Assembly (NCBI RefSeq): GCF_050613145.1 | Contig: NZ_CP192507.1 | Span: forward strand, 3,038,001 to 3,102,000 | DNA length: 64,000 nt | DNA from: Lysinibacillus_B sp050613145 | GTDB taxonomy: Bacteria > Bacillota > Bacilli > Bacillales_A > Planococcaceae | Direction: 5' to 3' | Shown here: in pieces, positions 25,881 to 34,411 of the stretch | Layout: every line of letters starts with the position of its first letter | Position numbering within the stretch: the stretch's first letter is position 1 | The notes under the pieces: generated by a model | What the model was told of the DNA's origin: nothing | Seen by the model: the letters and a program-made list of their open reading frames with translations, nothing else | Databases searched by the model: none | Translations under genes and position numbers: made by a program

Positions 25881-27137
25881 ATGATAGACGTAATTGTAGT
25901 CGGTGGGGGTCCATCCGGCTTAATGGCCGCAATTGCAGCCGCTGAACAACATAAAAAAGTCGTACTACTAGAAAAAGGAGCGAAAGTCGGGAAAAAACTG
26001 GCCATTTCAGGTGGCGGTCGCTGTAACGTCACAAGTCGCTTATCAGTAGAAGAAATTGTCAAACATATTCCAGGGAATGGTCGTTTTTTATATAGTCCTT
26101 TTACGATTTATAATAATGAAAATATTATTGAATTTTTCGAAGGACTAGGTGTGAAATTAAAAGAAGAAGATCACGGGCGTATGTTCCCCGTCTCAAACAG
26201 TGCACAAGATGTTGTAAATGCATTAATAAATGAAATGAAACGATTAAAAGTTGAAGTTCGCTTAAATACTTCGGTTAATAAACTACTTATGGATGATGAA
26301 AAAATTTACGGTGTTCGCCTCACTGATGGAACAGAGCTACGTGCAAAAGCGGTCGTTGTTGCAGTTGGTGGAAAGGCCGTACCACAAACAGGCTCTACGG
26401 GTGATGGCTATCCATGGGCAGAGCGTGCAGGTCACACTGTAACAGAATTATACCCAACAGAAGTACCAATCACGTCCAAAGAACCATTTATTCAATCACG
26501 TGAACTACAAGGACTCGCACTGCGTGATGTTGCAGTATCTGTCCTCAATAAAAAAGGTAAGCCCATCGTTACACACAAAATGGACATGTTGTTCACGCAT
26601 TTTGGCTTAAGCGGCCCTGCTATTTTACGCTGCAGTCAATTTGTTGTGAAAGAGCGTAAAAAAAATGGTGGAGCGCCAGTACAAATCCGCATCCAATCAC
26701 TTGTCGATTACAACGAGGAGACATGCTTGCAAATGCTCAATAAAACAATTAAAGAGGAGCCGAAAAAAGCGGTCAAAAACTTATGGAAATCGTTAGTCCC
26801 TGAACGCTGGTTACTGTTTTTATTAGCACGTGCTAGTATTGATGCGTCTTTAACAGGTGTTGAGCTCTCACAAGAGAAAATCCGCGCATTCGCTCGCGAA
26901 TTAGTTAGCTTTACGCTGGATGTACACGGCACACAATCCCTTGAAAAAGCATTCGTGACAGGTGGTGGGGTTTCCGTGAAAGAAATCGAACCGAAAACAA
27001 TGGCTTCAAAAATGAAACAAGGCCTATACTTCTGCGGCGAAATTTTAGATATCCACGGCTACACAGGCGGCTATAATATTACATCCGCCCTTGTTACAGG
27101 TCGTATCGCTGGCATGAGTGCCGGGGCAAGCTGCTAG
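25881..27137 (+). CDS. ytfP: FAD-dependent HI0933-type oxidoreductase YtfP
   Basis: 418-aa flavoprotein of the HI0933 (BaiN-like) family. It opens with the FAD dinucleotide loop VIVVGGGPSGLMAAIAAAE, followed by GKKLAISGGGRCNVT, the C-terminal FAD contact GLYFCGEILDIHGYTGGYN, and a middle Rossmann-like insert. Natural substrate is unknown; the relative BaiN acts on a bile-acid enone, which is not evidence for the role here. It is divergent from murJ, with a possible TATAAT at 25845-25850. The start follows GAAAGTGAG. Confidence 0.88.
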   Translation: MIDVIVVGGGPSGLMAAIAAAEQHKKVVLLEKGAKVGKKLAISGGGRCNVTSRLSVEEIVKHIPGNGRFLYSPFTIYNNENIIEFFEGLGVKLKEEDHGRMFPVSNSAQDVVNALINEMKRLKVEVRLNTSVNKLLMDDEKIYGVRLTDGTELRAKAVVVAVGGKAVPQTGSTGDGYPWAERAGHTVTELYPTEVPITSKEPFIQSRELQGLALRDVAVSVLNKKGKPIVTHKMDMLFTHFGLSGPAILRCSQFVVKERKKNGGAPVQIRIQSLVDYNEETCLQMLNKTIKEEPKKAVKNLWKSLVPERWLLFLLARASIDASLTGVELSQEKIRAFARELVSFTLDVHGTQSLEKAFVTGGGVSVKEIEPKTMASKMKQGLYFCGEILDIHGYTGGYNITSALVTGRIAGMSAGASC

Positions 27138-27203
27138 GTAAGGGATTGAAAGGTTCAAAATTTACCCGCGATTTTTTAACATTTACCCGCGAATCTATCA
27201 TCT

Positions 27204-27240
27204 AAAAAGAAGTGAGCGCAATAAAACGCTCACTTCTTTA
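27204..27240. terminator. Bidirectional terminator between ytfP and the ABC operon
   Basis: AAAGAAGTGAGCG / CGCTCACTTCTTT perfect 13-bp stem with A- and T-runs on both sides. Confidence 0.93.
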
Positions 27241-27241
27241 T

Positions 27242-28345
27242 TTAACTACTCTTTTTCTCCAGCACATTAATACCTACACCCATAAATACGACCGTCATAA
27301 ATAATAATAGACTTAACGGTTGAAGTAGCTCGACGAAAGTACTAGCACCAATTGTAACACCCTTTAACATTTCCAACCCGTACGTAATCGGTGATATATA
27401 CGATAACGCTAAAATCATTTTGGATGAAACAATTTCTAACGGCCAGTAAGCACCACCAAGCATAGCAAATGGAATCGCAATCACTGTCATAACAGCATTA
27501 AAATGACCTGGTGTAGTCGCAATAGAAGCAACAAAAATGGTAATGGCGATTATACACAGCAAGTATGGAATGACTGCAATTAAGCTTTGTGCAAACCCTC
27601 CATAAAAATCAACACCCACGCCAAAATGAAAGATGCATAATACAATGACAATCTGCAAATAACCGAGTAAAAATGTATACGTTAAATTCGCTATATACAC
27701 TTCCCACTTCTGAATACTTGCAACCGTTAATCGATTCCACACACCGTTTCTTCGCTCCATCACAAGATGATTCACACCACTCGCTACCGTATAAATAACC
27801 ATAAACAACGCAAAGCCAAATAAACTATGAAGCTTAGGATCCCATTCAAAGCCTTTATCATTTCCAAAATTGTTATACTGAATAGCAAAACTCGGTTCTA
27901 CTTTTGCTTGTGATATAGCAGTTGCTACCTCTTTTTGCATTTCCTCTGGGTAAGCATTCACAATTGCAAACTGTTGCACGATATTCTGATAAATTGTCTC
28001 GAGCTCATTTTGAAACAATGTTGCATTCATAAAATCAGTGGACACGAGTAAATCATAACGATCGCCCTGTAGAAAAACAGCAACATCTCCTTTACCTTCT
28101 TCTACAAAAGCTTTCGCTTCATCTTGTTCATAAACATTAAATTCATAGTTCGATAATTTCCCTAGTTCATTTAACACCTGTTCTGTTTGCTTTTCATCTA
28201 GCGCCGAATGAACCGCAATCAGTTGCTTTGCTTGTTGGCCAACCCCCATAATATAAGCAAAAACACAAATGATGACAGTAATGACAATAAACTCGCCTGG
28301 CTTTCTTTTTAACAATAAAAATTTTGTTTTTAAAATATCCATCAT
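27242..28345 (-). CDS. ABC-2 exporter permease, LnrN-like
   Basis: About 367-aa ABC-2 type permease: one N-terminal membrane helix (FIVITVIICVFAYIMGVG), a large extracytoplasmic domain (~residues 45-190), then five C-terminal helices. It is the last gene of the five-gene histidine kinase/regulator/ABC operon. B. subtilis lnrN is 385 aa and has this arrangement. ATG 28345 overlaps the upstream permease stop as ATGATG(G), so the two are coupled; GAGGTGGGG precedes it. The longer open frame to 28393 has no start support. Assembled with the two upstream genes it would form a heterodimeric exporter. Confidence 0.82.
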   Translation of the reverse strand: MMDILKTKFLLLKRKPGEFIVITVIICVFAYIMGVGQQAKQLIAVHSALDEKQTEQVLNELGKLSNYEFNVYEQDEAKAFVEEGKGDVAVFLQGDRYDLLVSTDFMNATLFQNELETIYQNIVQQFAIVNAYPEEMQKEVATAISQAKVEPSFAIQYNNFGNDKGFEWDPKLHSLFGFALFMVIYTVASGVNHLVMERRNGVWNRLTVASIQKWEVYIANLTYTFLLGYLQIVIVLCIFHFGVGVDFYGGFAQSLIAVIPYLLCIIAITIFVASIATTPGHFNAVMTVIAIPFAMLGGAYWPLEIVSSKMILALSYISPITYGLEMLKGVTIGASTFVELLQPLSLLLFMTVVFMGVGINVLEKKSS

Positions 28346-29586
28346 ACGACCCCACCTCTTCTCGGAAACAATACAAAGGCAGCTACAAAACAAAGTATCG
28401 CTAATATACCTAAGATGCCCATATAAGAGGCAATTTGTTCAAAAGTGCCACCTTGCTGCAGCGCTAAGTAACTTTGAAGGGCTGCTCCGTTCGGTGTCCA
28501 ATTGCCAATCGCCGCAAGCGTGGGCGCAAAGCTATCAAAGCTAAAAAAGCTCCCACCTAACAAAGCTAAAATGGCAACAAATGTCGTACTAAAAGCATTC
28601 GAAGCGCCTGCAGAATTAATACGATAGTTCAGCGCTGAAAGTAATGCCGCGATAGTACCGACTACAAGTGCTAGCATAAATGTTACAACTAAATACATAG
28701 GTGCATTCATAAATGAAATATCAAACATAAAGTGAGCTACGACAAATAAAATACCTATTTGAAGCATCGATAAAATAATGGTCGACATACAAATCGCGAC
28801 TAAGTAAATCGCAGGCTGCATATTCGCCAATAAAATACGGTCAAAAATGTGCATCTGCTTTTCCAAATAAGCTTGACTCGCAATGGTCCCAGCCATATAT
28901 AAAATAAACATGACACTCATACTAAATGTATAATACGCACTCGTTGAAATTGGCTCTTGCTCATTCACCGTTGAAATAGAAGACGCGATCTCTATTTCTG
29001 GCAATGCTGTCTCCTCCGATAAGTAGCCATTTGACGCCAATTGAGTCATCAGTGAATACTGATATTGATACGAATCTAAGACTCTCTGTATAACGGATGC
29101 TGTAATTTCCTTATCATCATTCAAGTATACTTGAAGGGCCGGTCTTTCTCCGCCAGCAAAAATAGACATATAAAATGCCTCGGTAAATCCTTTAGGCACT
29201 TCAATAATGGCACTATAATCCCCTTCACTACGAGCAGCTTCAAGTTCACTTGGTTTAAGATTCGTTACAGTCAACAGCCCCTGCATTTCCGCATTTTCAA
29301 ACACTTGATCTACAAGCATCGAAACCGGAAGCATATGCACCAAGCGCTCTTCTGTCTGCTCATCTAACGCCATCGTCTCTACAAACGCTTGAAGCCCTTG
29401 CTGTTCATCATCCTGCTGTAGTAGTGCCACGTCAATCTGAATCGCTTCACTATCCTGCCCCATTAAAGAGCCTAATGCAAAACCAATAATATTAATTAAT
29501 ATGATAGGTAACAATAGAAGAAGTAGGAGCTCTTGAGGGTTACGCCATAATACTTTTAACTGTTTACGAATTAGCGCTAAAAACAT
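28342..29586 (-). CDS. ABC-2 exporter permease, LnrM-like
   Basis: 414-aa ABC-2 permease with the same plan: an N-terminal helix (ELLLLLLLPIILINIIGFAL), a ~170-residue outside domain, and five or six C-terminal helices ending in a basic RRGGVV tail. It lies 11 bp downstream of the ATPase and overlaps the following permease by 4 bp. In B. subtilis the equivalent LnrLMN exporter removes linearmycin and related polyenes from the membrane; the actual substrate here cannot be read from the sequence. Confidence 0.82.
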   Translation of the reverse strand: MFLALIRKQLKVLWRNPQELLLLLLLPIILINIIGFALGSLMGQDSEAIQIDVALLQQDDEQQGLQAFVETMALDEQTEERLVHMLPVSMLVDQVFENAEMQGLLTVTNLKPSELEAARSEGDYSAIIEVPKGFTEAFYMSIFAGGERPALQVYLNDDKEITASVIQRVLDSYQYQYSLMTQLASNGYLSEETALPEIEIASSISTVNEQEPISTSAYYTFSMSVMFILYMAGTIASQAYLEKQMHIFDRILLANMQPAIYLVAICMSTIILSMLQIGILFVVAHFMFDISFMNAPMYLVVTFMLALVVGTIAALLSALNYRINSAGASNAFSTTFVAILALLGGSFFSFDSFAPTLAAIGNWTPNGAALQSYLALQQGGTFEQIASYMGILGILAILCFVAAFVLFPRRGGVV

Positions 29587-29597
29587 GATTTCCCCTC

Positions 29598-30530
29598 CTA
29601 ATTCCTTAATGCACGACCGGTTAAATGTAAAAACACATCCTCCAGGGTTGGCTCTTCTACGTGAAAGCTTTTTAACACGATACCGTATTTTTCACATAAC
29701 GGTAAAAGAATTGGTAGAAAGTCTGTATTTTTTGCCACAGTAAATGAAATATGAGATTCCTTGACATGCACATTGGATAAAACGCCTTGTTCCATTAAAG
29801 CTGTGGCAAAGTCATTGGAATGCTTTTCTAGCTTTAATACAATCGTTTTTTCAGACGATAAAATCGCCTTAATTTCATCTTTTGTCCCTGCTGCAATGAT
29901 GCGCCCTTTATCCATAATATAAATCCGATCACATAGGTACTCTACTTCTTCCATGTAGTGGCTTGTATAAATAATCGCTGTATTTGCCTCTTTGTTGAGC
30001 TTCTTCACCGTTTCTAATATATGGTTTCTTGATTGTGGATCAATCCCGACTGTCGGTTCGTCCATAATTAAATATTCTGGCTCATGTAGTAGTGCAACCC
30101 CAATATTTAGGCGTCGCTTCATCCCACCGGAATAATGTTTGACCAACTTCTTCACTTCATGTTCAAGCCCAATTTGCTTTAATACCGTATCGATACGCTC
30201 GATTAATTTTTTCTTTGGAATTTTATAAATACTGCCGAAAAATTCTAAATTTTCTCGAGCTGTTAACTCCTGATATAATGCAATTTCTTGAGGCACAACA
30301 CCTAATGCTTTTCTGAGTGCACTTGGATTTTTTAGCACACTTTTATGCTGTAATAAAACATCCCCTTTTGTCGGTTGAATAAGGGTGGACATAATGGCAA
30401 TCGTCGTTGATTTTCCAGCACCATTAGGTCCGAGTAAACCGACGATTTCCCCTGGCTCGATATGCAAATTTAAATGGTCGACAGCATTCACCTTTTTAAA
30501 TGTTTTCGTCAAATTCACAACTTCTATCAT
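29598..30530 (-). CDS. ABC exporter ATPase, LnrL-like
   Basis: 310-aa ATP-binding subunit of an ABC-2/DrrA-type exporter. All motor motifs are intact: Walker A GLLGPNGAGKSTT, Q-loop, signature YSGGMKRRLNIG, Walker B YLIMDEPTVGIDP and H-loop TSHYMEEVEYL. A C-terminal ~80-residue extension is typical of drug exporters of this class. It drives the two following permeases and is co-transcribed with the two-component genes upstream. Confidence 0.92.
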   Translation of the reverse strand: MIEVVNLTKTFKKVNAVDHLNLHIEPGEIVGLLGPNGAGKSTTIAIMSTLIQPTKGDVLLQHKSVLKNPSALRKALGVVPQEIALYQELTARENLEFFGSIYKIPKKKLIERIDTVLKQIGLEHEVKKLVKHYSGGMKRRLNIGVALLHEPEYLIMDEPTVGIDPQSRNHILETVKKLNKEANTAIIYTSHYMEEVEYLCDRIYIMDKGRIIAAGTKDEIKAILSSEKTIVLKLEKHSNDFATALMEQGVLSNVHVKESHISFTVAKNTDFLPILLPLCEKYGIVLKSFHVEEPTLEDVFLHLTGRALRN

Positions 30531-30622
30531 CGCAATAACCTCCTCTTATGTACTACTTTAGCAATCTACACATATTGCGACGACTAGCTAGCGTCATTTC
30601 CTCATATGACCTCAGTCACTTT

Positions 30623-31267
30623 TTACACAAAACCATTACGTACAGCATAAATCGCCAGCTGCGTACGGTCCCTCAACTCCAGCTCGGTTAAAATATTTGT
30701 AATATAATTTTTTACTGTACCAACTGACAAATATAGCGTAGCGGCAATTTCCTTATTTGTTCTTCCCTCTCCAACAAGTTTAATAATGTCTAATTCACGT
30801 TCTGTAAAAGATACAGACTGCTCTGTTTGCATTGGCGTAATCGATTGATGTAATAATTTCGGCATCAGCTTAGCGGCAACATCTTCTTGAATGACCATCC
30901 CACCTATTAAAACACTGTGTATGCTTGCAATCAGTTTTGTTGGCTCATCCGATTTTAATAAAAAGCCACTTGCCCCGTCTTTTAATGTTTGATACGCATA
31001 TTCCTCATCATCAAATGTTGTTAAAATAAGTATTTTCATATGCGGGAAACGCTTTCGGATATGCTTTGTTGCCTCTATACCGTTCATCTCAGGCATGCGG
31101 ATATCCATTAACACAAGATCAACATGCACTTTTTCGAGCAGCTCCAACGCTTCCTTCCCATTGCTAGCCTCAGCTACAATGTACAGCGATTCATCTTGCT
31201 CAATAATCATTTTTAAACCATTTCGCACAATCAGTTGGTCTTCTACTAATAAAATGTGATATGCCAT
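30623..31267 (-). CDS. NarL/LuxR-family response regulator, LnrK-like
   Basis: 214-aa response regulator: receiver domain residues 1-120 with phospho-acceptor Asp55 (LVLMDIRMPEMNG), conserved T at the ILTTFDD loop, and a C-terminal LuxR HTH from ~150 (SFTERELDIIKLVGEGRTNKEIAATL, here split across helix 2-3). It directly follows the kinase gene. Expected to activate its own operon and the exporter when phosphorylated. Confidence 0.92.
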   Translation of the reverse strand: MAYHILLVEDQLIVRNGLKMIIEQDESLYIVAEASNGKEALELLEKVHVDLVLMDIRMPEMNGIEATKHIRKRFPHMKILILTTFDDEEYAYQTLKDGASGFLLKSDEPTKLIASIHSVLIGGMVIQEDVAAKLMPKLLHQSITPMQTEQSVSFTERELDIIKLVGEGRTNKEIAATLYLSVGTVKNYITNILTELELRDRTQLAIYAVRNGFV

Positions 31268-32362
31268 TTACTTGCTCTCCTTTAGCGGAAAAGAACCTTC
31301 TACGATAAATTGCTGCTCTGTTTTATAAACTTGCAAGCGTCCACCAATTTCCTCTATTCTCTCCGTCATATTTTTTAACCCAAAGCCATGCACGATCGGT
31401 GTAGGTGTGCTCACTTTATTTTTTACAGTAAAGCATATTTGTTGCAAGGAATCCCGGCCTAAAATAATATCAACCTCCTTCGACTCACTATATTTCATTG
31501 CATTCGTTAAACATTCCTGTAAAATGCGATATAGCACAACGCTCTGGTTATTGGAAATAGCTAAGGACAGTACGCCCTTTTCAATAGTAAAACGAATATG
31601 CAAACGACTTTCTATCTCTAACTTACGAATTAATTGCAGAACGGATTCAATGCCATACGTTTCAGTCGATTTTAGCTGTCGTACCGCATAGCGTGTTTCA
31701 TCAAGACTTTTTTTAGCAAGTTCTTTCACCTCATCTAGTAAATCCAGAGAGTTTTGGATAGACATCATCTCAATTTGCATAAGTAAAGCCGTTAAATTAT
31801 GTCCTACTGAATCATGCATATCCCGCGCAATTTTTGTCCGCTCCTGTGCACGAACAAGCTGCTCCTGCTCAACTGATAAACGCTTTAAGGAACGATATTG
31901 CCCAAGTAACTCCTCATATAAGATATTTTTTTCATTAGAAATTTTAATATAGTAATGTAGTAGTAACGAACAAACAGCTAATATAACGACAAAGAACAAA
32001 CTATATAGCGGCATCCACTGACCGATAGTGAAGCATATGCTCACCGCAATAATGAAACCAATAAATATAACGTATGATTTAAACGGGAGAGAAAAGCTCC
32101 CTTCTATCATAAAAAAAGCGATAAGTGGTAATATGTATAAAATATCAAGTGAAACAAATACCCCGCTAAAAAGAATCAGTGAAATTAATACATAACTAAT
32201 GCCCCGCACTTTCTTCATAAGTGGTGTGGTGAAATACAATGTCAAAATGGCGGCACAACCAAAAAAAGCGGCCGTAATCGATTCTTTCGTTAAAAATGTA
32301 TAGATAATGAATGTCGCAATTAAAATTAATAAACTAACATACCGCATAACCAAAACCTTCAT
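31268..32362 (-). CDS. Sensor histidine kinase (HisKA_3), LnrJ-like
   Basis: 364-aa membrane kinase. Five or six closely packed helices fill residues 7-137 with almost no outside loop, so it is an intramembrane-sensing type; the phosphorylation motif DMHDSVGHNL has His183, and the C-terminal HATPase_c ends with HGFGLKNMTERIEEIGG. B. subtilis LnrJ senses linearmycin-type membrane stress with such a layout. The gene starts with GGAGAGCG upstream of ATG and precedes the response regulator by zero bases. Confidence 0.9.
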   Translation of the reverse strand: MKVLVMRYVSLLILIATFIIYTFLTKESITAAFFGCAAILTLYFTTPLMKKVRGISYVLISLILFSGVFVSLDILYILPLIAFFMIEGSFSLPFKSYVIFIGFIIAVSICFTIGQWMPLYSLFFVVILAVCSLLLHYYIKISNEKNILYEELLGQYRSLKRLSVEQEQLVRAQERTKIARDMHDSVGHNLTALLMQIEMMSIQNSLDLLDEVKELAKKSLDETRYAVRQLKSTETYGIESVLQLIRKLEIESRLHIRFTIEKGVLSLAISNNQSVVLYRILQECLTNAMKYSESKEVDIILGRDSLQQICFTVKNKVSTPTPIVHGFGLKNMTERIEEIGGRLQVYKTEQQFIVEGSFPLKESK

Positions 32363-32395
32363 TTACGCTCTCCTATCTAGTGTTTTTTACACTCT

Positions 32396-32749
32396 TACAG
32401 CTTAATTCATTCTCTTAAATAAAAGAATAATATTTTACTATATTGTAAATAATATGGATAATAATAATTTTATCGCTGCAACTTTGGATTGGGGTACTTT
32501 TTTTTAATTCAGAGTCTTAATAGTTAGTGGGATAATGTATTATGTCTATTCCTTTACGCCTAAAAATCCCCTTGAGTTATATCAAGAAATTTCATTTCCA
32601 GATTATTCCGGATAGGTGCAAACGTTAATGTCAAAAGGATATGAAGTAAATTTTAACGAAGAAGACTTTCATTTCTTGAACTACTCCCACTTTCGCTACG
32701 CTTAGAAGTAGGAGATTCCTAAGAACACTTTCGTAACCGAAAGTTTGGA
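32396..32749. other. Region downstream of tnpB: element right end and gene remnant
   Basis: The stretch next to the kinase gene (32396-32530) is AT-rich without features. 32535-32675 reads as a degraded plus-strand frame (see the remnant entry). 32676-32749 is the right end of the TnpB element with its terminal hairpin. Confidence 0.6.
32535..32675 (+). pseudogene. Remnant of a small gene split by the TnpB element
   Basis: From ATG 32535 a frame reads MYYVYSFTPKNPLELYQEIS and on to a stop (TAG 32613), then stays open through VQTLMSKGYEVNFNEEDFHF to the element edge at 32675. If the element is removed between 32675 and 34047, the frame continues in register for 13 more codons to a TGA at 34086. 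That makes a ~60-codon gene with one internal stop. Protein not recognised. Confidence 0.4.
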
Positions 32750-32860
32750 TTAGGCTATCCCCGTAGTCCCTACGGTTAGAAGTCTGATTGCTTCATTTTT
32801 AAGATTTTGCCCTGCGTTCATATCTCGATCATGATGTGTCCCACAGGTTGGGCAATCCCA
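32676..32860 (-). ncRNA. Probable omega-RNA (reRNA) of TnpB
   Basis: TnpB guide RNAs arise from the 3' end of tnpB and the right end of the element, with the guide being the flanking ~16-20 nt. Here the minus strand after the tnpB stop has ACCGTAGGGACTACGGGG (tnpB end), AACTTTCGGTTACGAAAGT hairpin, and the RE hairpin ending in GGGAGTAGTTCAA. The current guide would begin GAAATGAAAGTC, from 32675 downward. The 5' boundary is a guess. Confidence 0.6.
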
Positions 32861-33901
32861 TTCACGGACATTCAGCTGTTTCACGTCTTTATTTTGTTCA
32901 CCGCAACACGAACAAAGTTGAGAACTAGCGAATGTTTTTGACACCACAACGATTTGCTTGCCATACCATGTTGCTTTATATGCAAGCATCAGCCTAAATC
33001 GTGACCAAGATACTTCACTAATCGCTTTCGCTAATTTGTGGTTTTTCAACAAATTGGATACTTGCAAACCTTCCATCCCAATAATGTCGTGGCTTTTGAC
33101 AAGATCAGTTGAAATCTTATGCAAGTAATCGGTTCTTGCGTTTATGATTTTCTCATGGAGACGTGCTCCTTTTCGTTTTTGTTTTTGATAATTCTTCGCT
33201 TCTTCTAATGGACATGTACGTTTGCCTGCTAGCTCTCGTCGTCTTGAAAGAATCCGTTGTGCTCTCGCTAATTTTTCCTCCAGTTTACGAAACCATTTCG
33301 GGTTTTCGTAGGCTGTTCCGTTAGAAAGAATCGCAAAGTTCTTCAAGCCCATATCAACACCAACAGCAGAACCTGTCTTAGGAAACTCGTGTACTTCTGT
33401 TTCAACCAAGATGGACACAAAGTATTTGCCACTTGGGTTACGTCTAATCGTGGCATGAAGAATACGTCCTTTCACTTCACGACTTTTAGCAAAGCGAACA
33501 AGACCTAGTTTAGGTAACTTGATGCGATTGCCTACAATGGCAATATTTCCGTTCGTATGCTTCGTTGTGTACGATTGTACCTGATTATTTTTAGACTTAA
33601 AACGTGGTGCGTTATTTTGTTTCTGAAAGAATCGCGTATAGGCATCCGCAAGATTTTTCAGTGATGACTGCAGCGCAATGCTGTCCACTTCTTTTAACCA
33701 AACGAACGCTTTCTTTAGTTGGGTTAATTGAGCAGAACAAGTGTTATAAGTCAACCCTTTGCCCGTCTCTTTGTAAGCATCCTGCCATTGTGCCAAAAAG
33801 TGATTGAATACAAAACGGGAACAACCGATTGTTTTCGCCATCAGTATGGTTTGTGCCTTGTTTGGATAGATGCGGAATTTGTATGCTTTATGGACGAACA
33901 T
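32750..33901 (-). CDS. tnpB: RNA-guided nuclease TnpB (IS605 OrfB family)
   Basis: 383-aa TnpB, the ancestor-type relative of Cas12, which uses omega-RNA to cut DNA next to a target-adjacent motif. All three RuvC residues are present: Asp183 (GVDMGLKNFA), Glu277 (IIGMEGLQ) and Asp360 (HDRDMNAGQN). The zinc ribbon is complete (Cys330, Cys333, Cys350, Cys353). The N-terminal HTH part (KAYKFRIYPNKAQ) is intact, and length fits the family. The start has GGGGTG six bases upstream. No tnpA nearby. Because the RuvC triad is intact it is not a nuclease-dead TldR repressor. Confidence 0.94.
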   Translation of the reverse strand: MFVHKAYKFRIYPNKAQTILMAKTIGCSRFVFNHFLAQWQDAYKETGKGLTYNTCSAQLTQLKKAFVWLKEVDSIALQSSLKNLADAYTRFFQKQNNAPRFKSKNNQVQSYTTKHTNGNIAIVGNRIKLPKLGLVRFAKSREVKGRILHATIRRNPSGKYFVSILVETEVHEFPKTGSAVGVDMGLKNFAILSNGTAYENPKWFRKLEEKLARAQRILSRRRELAGKRTCPLEEAKNYQKQKRKGARLHEKIINARTDYLHKISTDLVKSHDIIGMEGLQVSNLLKNHKLAKAISEVSWSRFRLMLAYKATWYGKQIVVVSKTFASSQLCSCCGEQNKDVKQLNVREWDCPTCGTHHDRDMNAGQNLKNEAIRLLTVGTTGIA

Positions 33902-33920
33902 TACTTTTCACCCCAATATA

Positions 33921-33934
33921 AGAACATTTGTTCT
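33921..33934 (-). promoter_or_regulatory. SOS-box-like palindrome upstream of tnpB
   Basis: AGAACAAATGTTCT on the minus strand, 20 bp before the tnpB start. It has the GAAC-N4-GTTC core of the Bacillus LexA (DinR) box; the outer C/G pair of the consensus CGAAC...GTTCG is replaced by A/T. It is a perfect palindrome apart from the central bases. Confidence 0.4.
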
Positions 33935-34046
33935 AATCTTACCATAATGATGCAATTTTTGGCAATCGCCAACCGACATTCATCTCCCACTTACTCATTG
34001 GCCCCCCTTCTCATTCCTTGAAGTGGGAGTCTTCTGTTGAAGAACG

Positions 34047-34411
34047 ATAAAAATTTTTCTTTATTCCAAAAAAGTAAATTACCCTTGAAATTCCATCCGA
34101 AAACAAAACGACACAAGTTTCTGCTTAATGTATCAAAAATCATCTAAAAGAATTATTCTATCTCAAAAAAGTAAAAAAAGCTCATTTTAGATTTACGTAT
34201 TAGAATATTCAGAAAAATAAATTGACAATTATATTTAATGCCTTTAATAATTAACCTAAGGTTCAAATTTTTACCGGTGAGTTACTACCTATTACTGTTG
34301 ATGAATACTTACATGATTTTTTTTAGAGTTTAGAGAAATTCACATTTATGGGTGAGAGAAAGTTAAAAATAGATATTTTTGATTTCGTCAGTAAATAGGT
34401 ATTAATTCTCC
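34047..34411. other. Intergenic region upstream of the beta-oxidation island
   Basis: AT-rich. The first 42 bp are the tail of the split gene remnant. A sigma-A-like promoter TTGACA-N17-TAATAA lies at 34222-34250, immediately followed by a perfect palindrome AACCTAAGGTT (34253-34263), placed as a possible operator for the TetR regulator. 34255-34326 contains a short open stretch without a start that I do not call. Confidence 0.5.
34222..34250 (+). promoter_or_regulatory. Candidate promoter of the TetR/beta-oxidation operon
   Basis: -35 TTGACA (34222-34227), 17-nt spacer, -10 TAATAA (34245-34250), with palindrome AACCTAAGGTT overlapping the likely transcription start region. Confidence 0.5.

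Larger units (their letters stand above)
32676..34046 (-). mobile_element. IS200/IS605-type TnpB element without TnpA
   Basis: About 1.37 kb. Both ends carry a hairpin with the same arms: left end CTCCCACTT / AAGTGGGAG (33984-33992 with 34021-34029, long G-rich loop) and right end CTCCTACTT / AAGTGGGAG (32714-32706 with 32692-32684 on the minus strand). The right end stops at TTCAA (32680-32676, minus strand). On the left a TTTAT (34051-34047, minus strand) fits a target-adjacent motif. Only tnpB is carried, so it would need TnpA in trans. Exact ends are inferred. Confidence 0.75.

Noticed and set aside
32750..33901. Nuclease-dead TnpB-like repressor (TldR) beside a regulator gene
   Set aside because: All three RuvC acidic residues and the zinc ribbon are present, so it is an intact TnpB.
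34255..34326. Short open stretch PKVQIFTGELLPITVDEYLH
   Set aside because: No start codon, preceded by a stop, 23 codons long. It may be a gene relic but cannot be supported.
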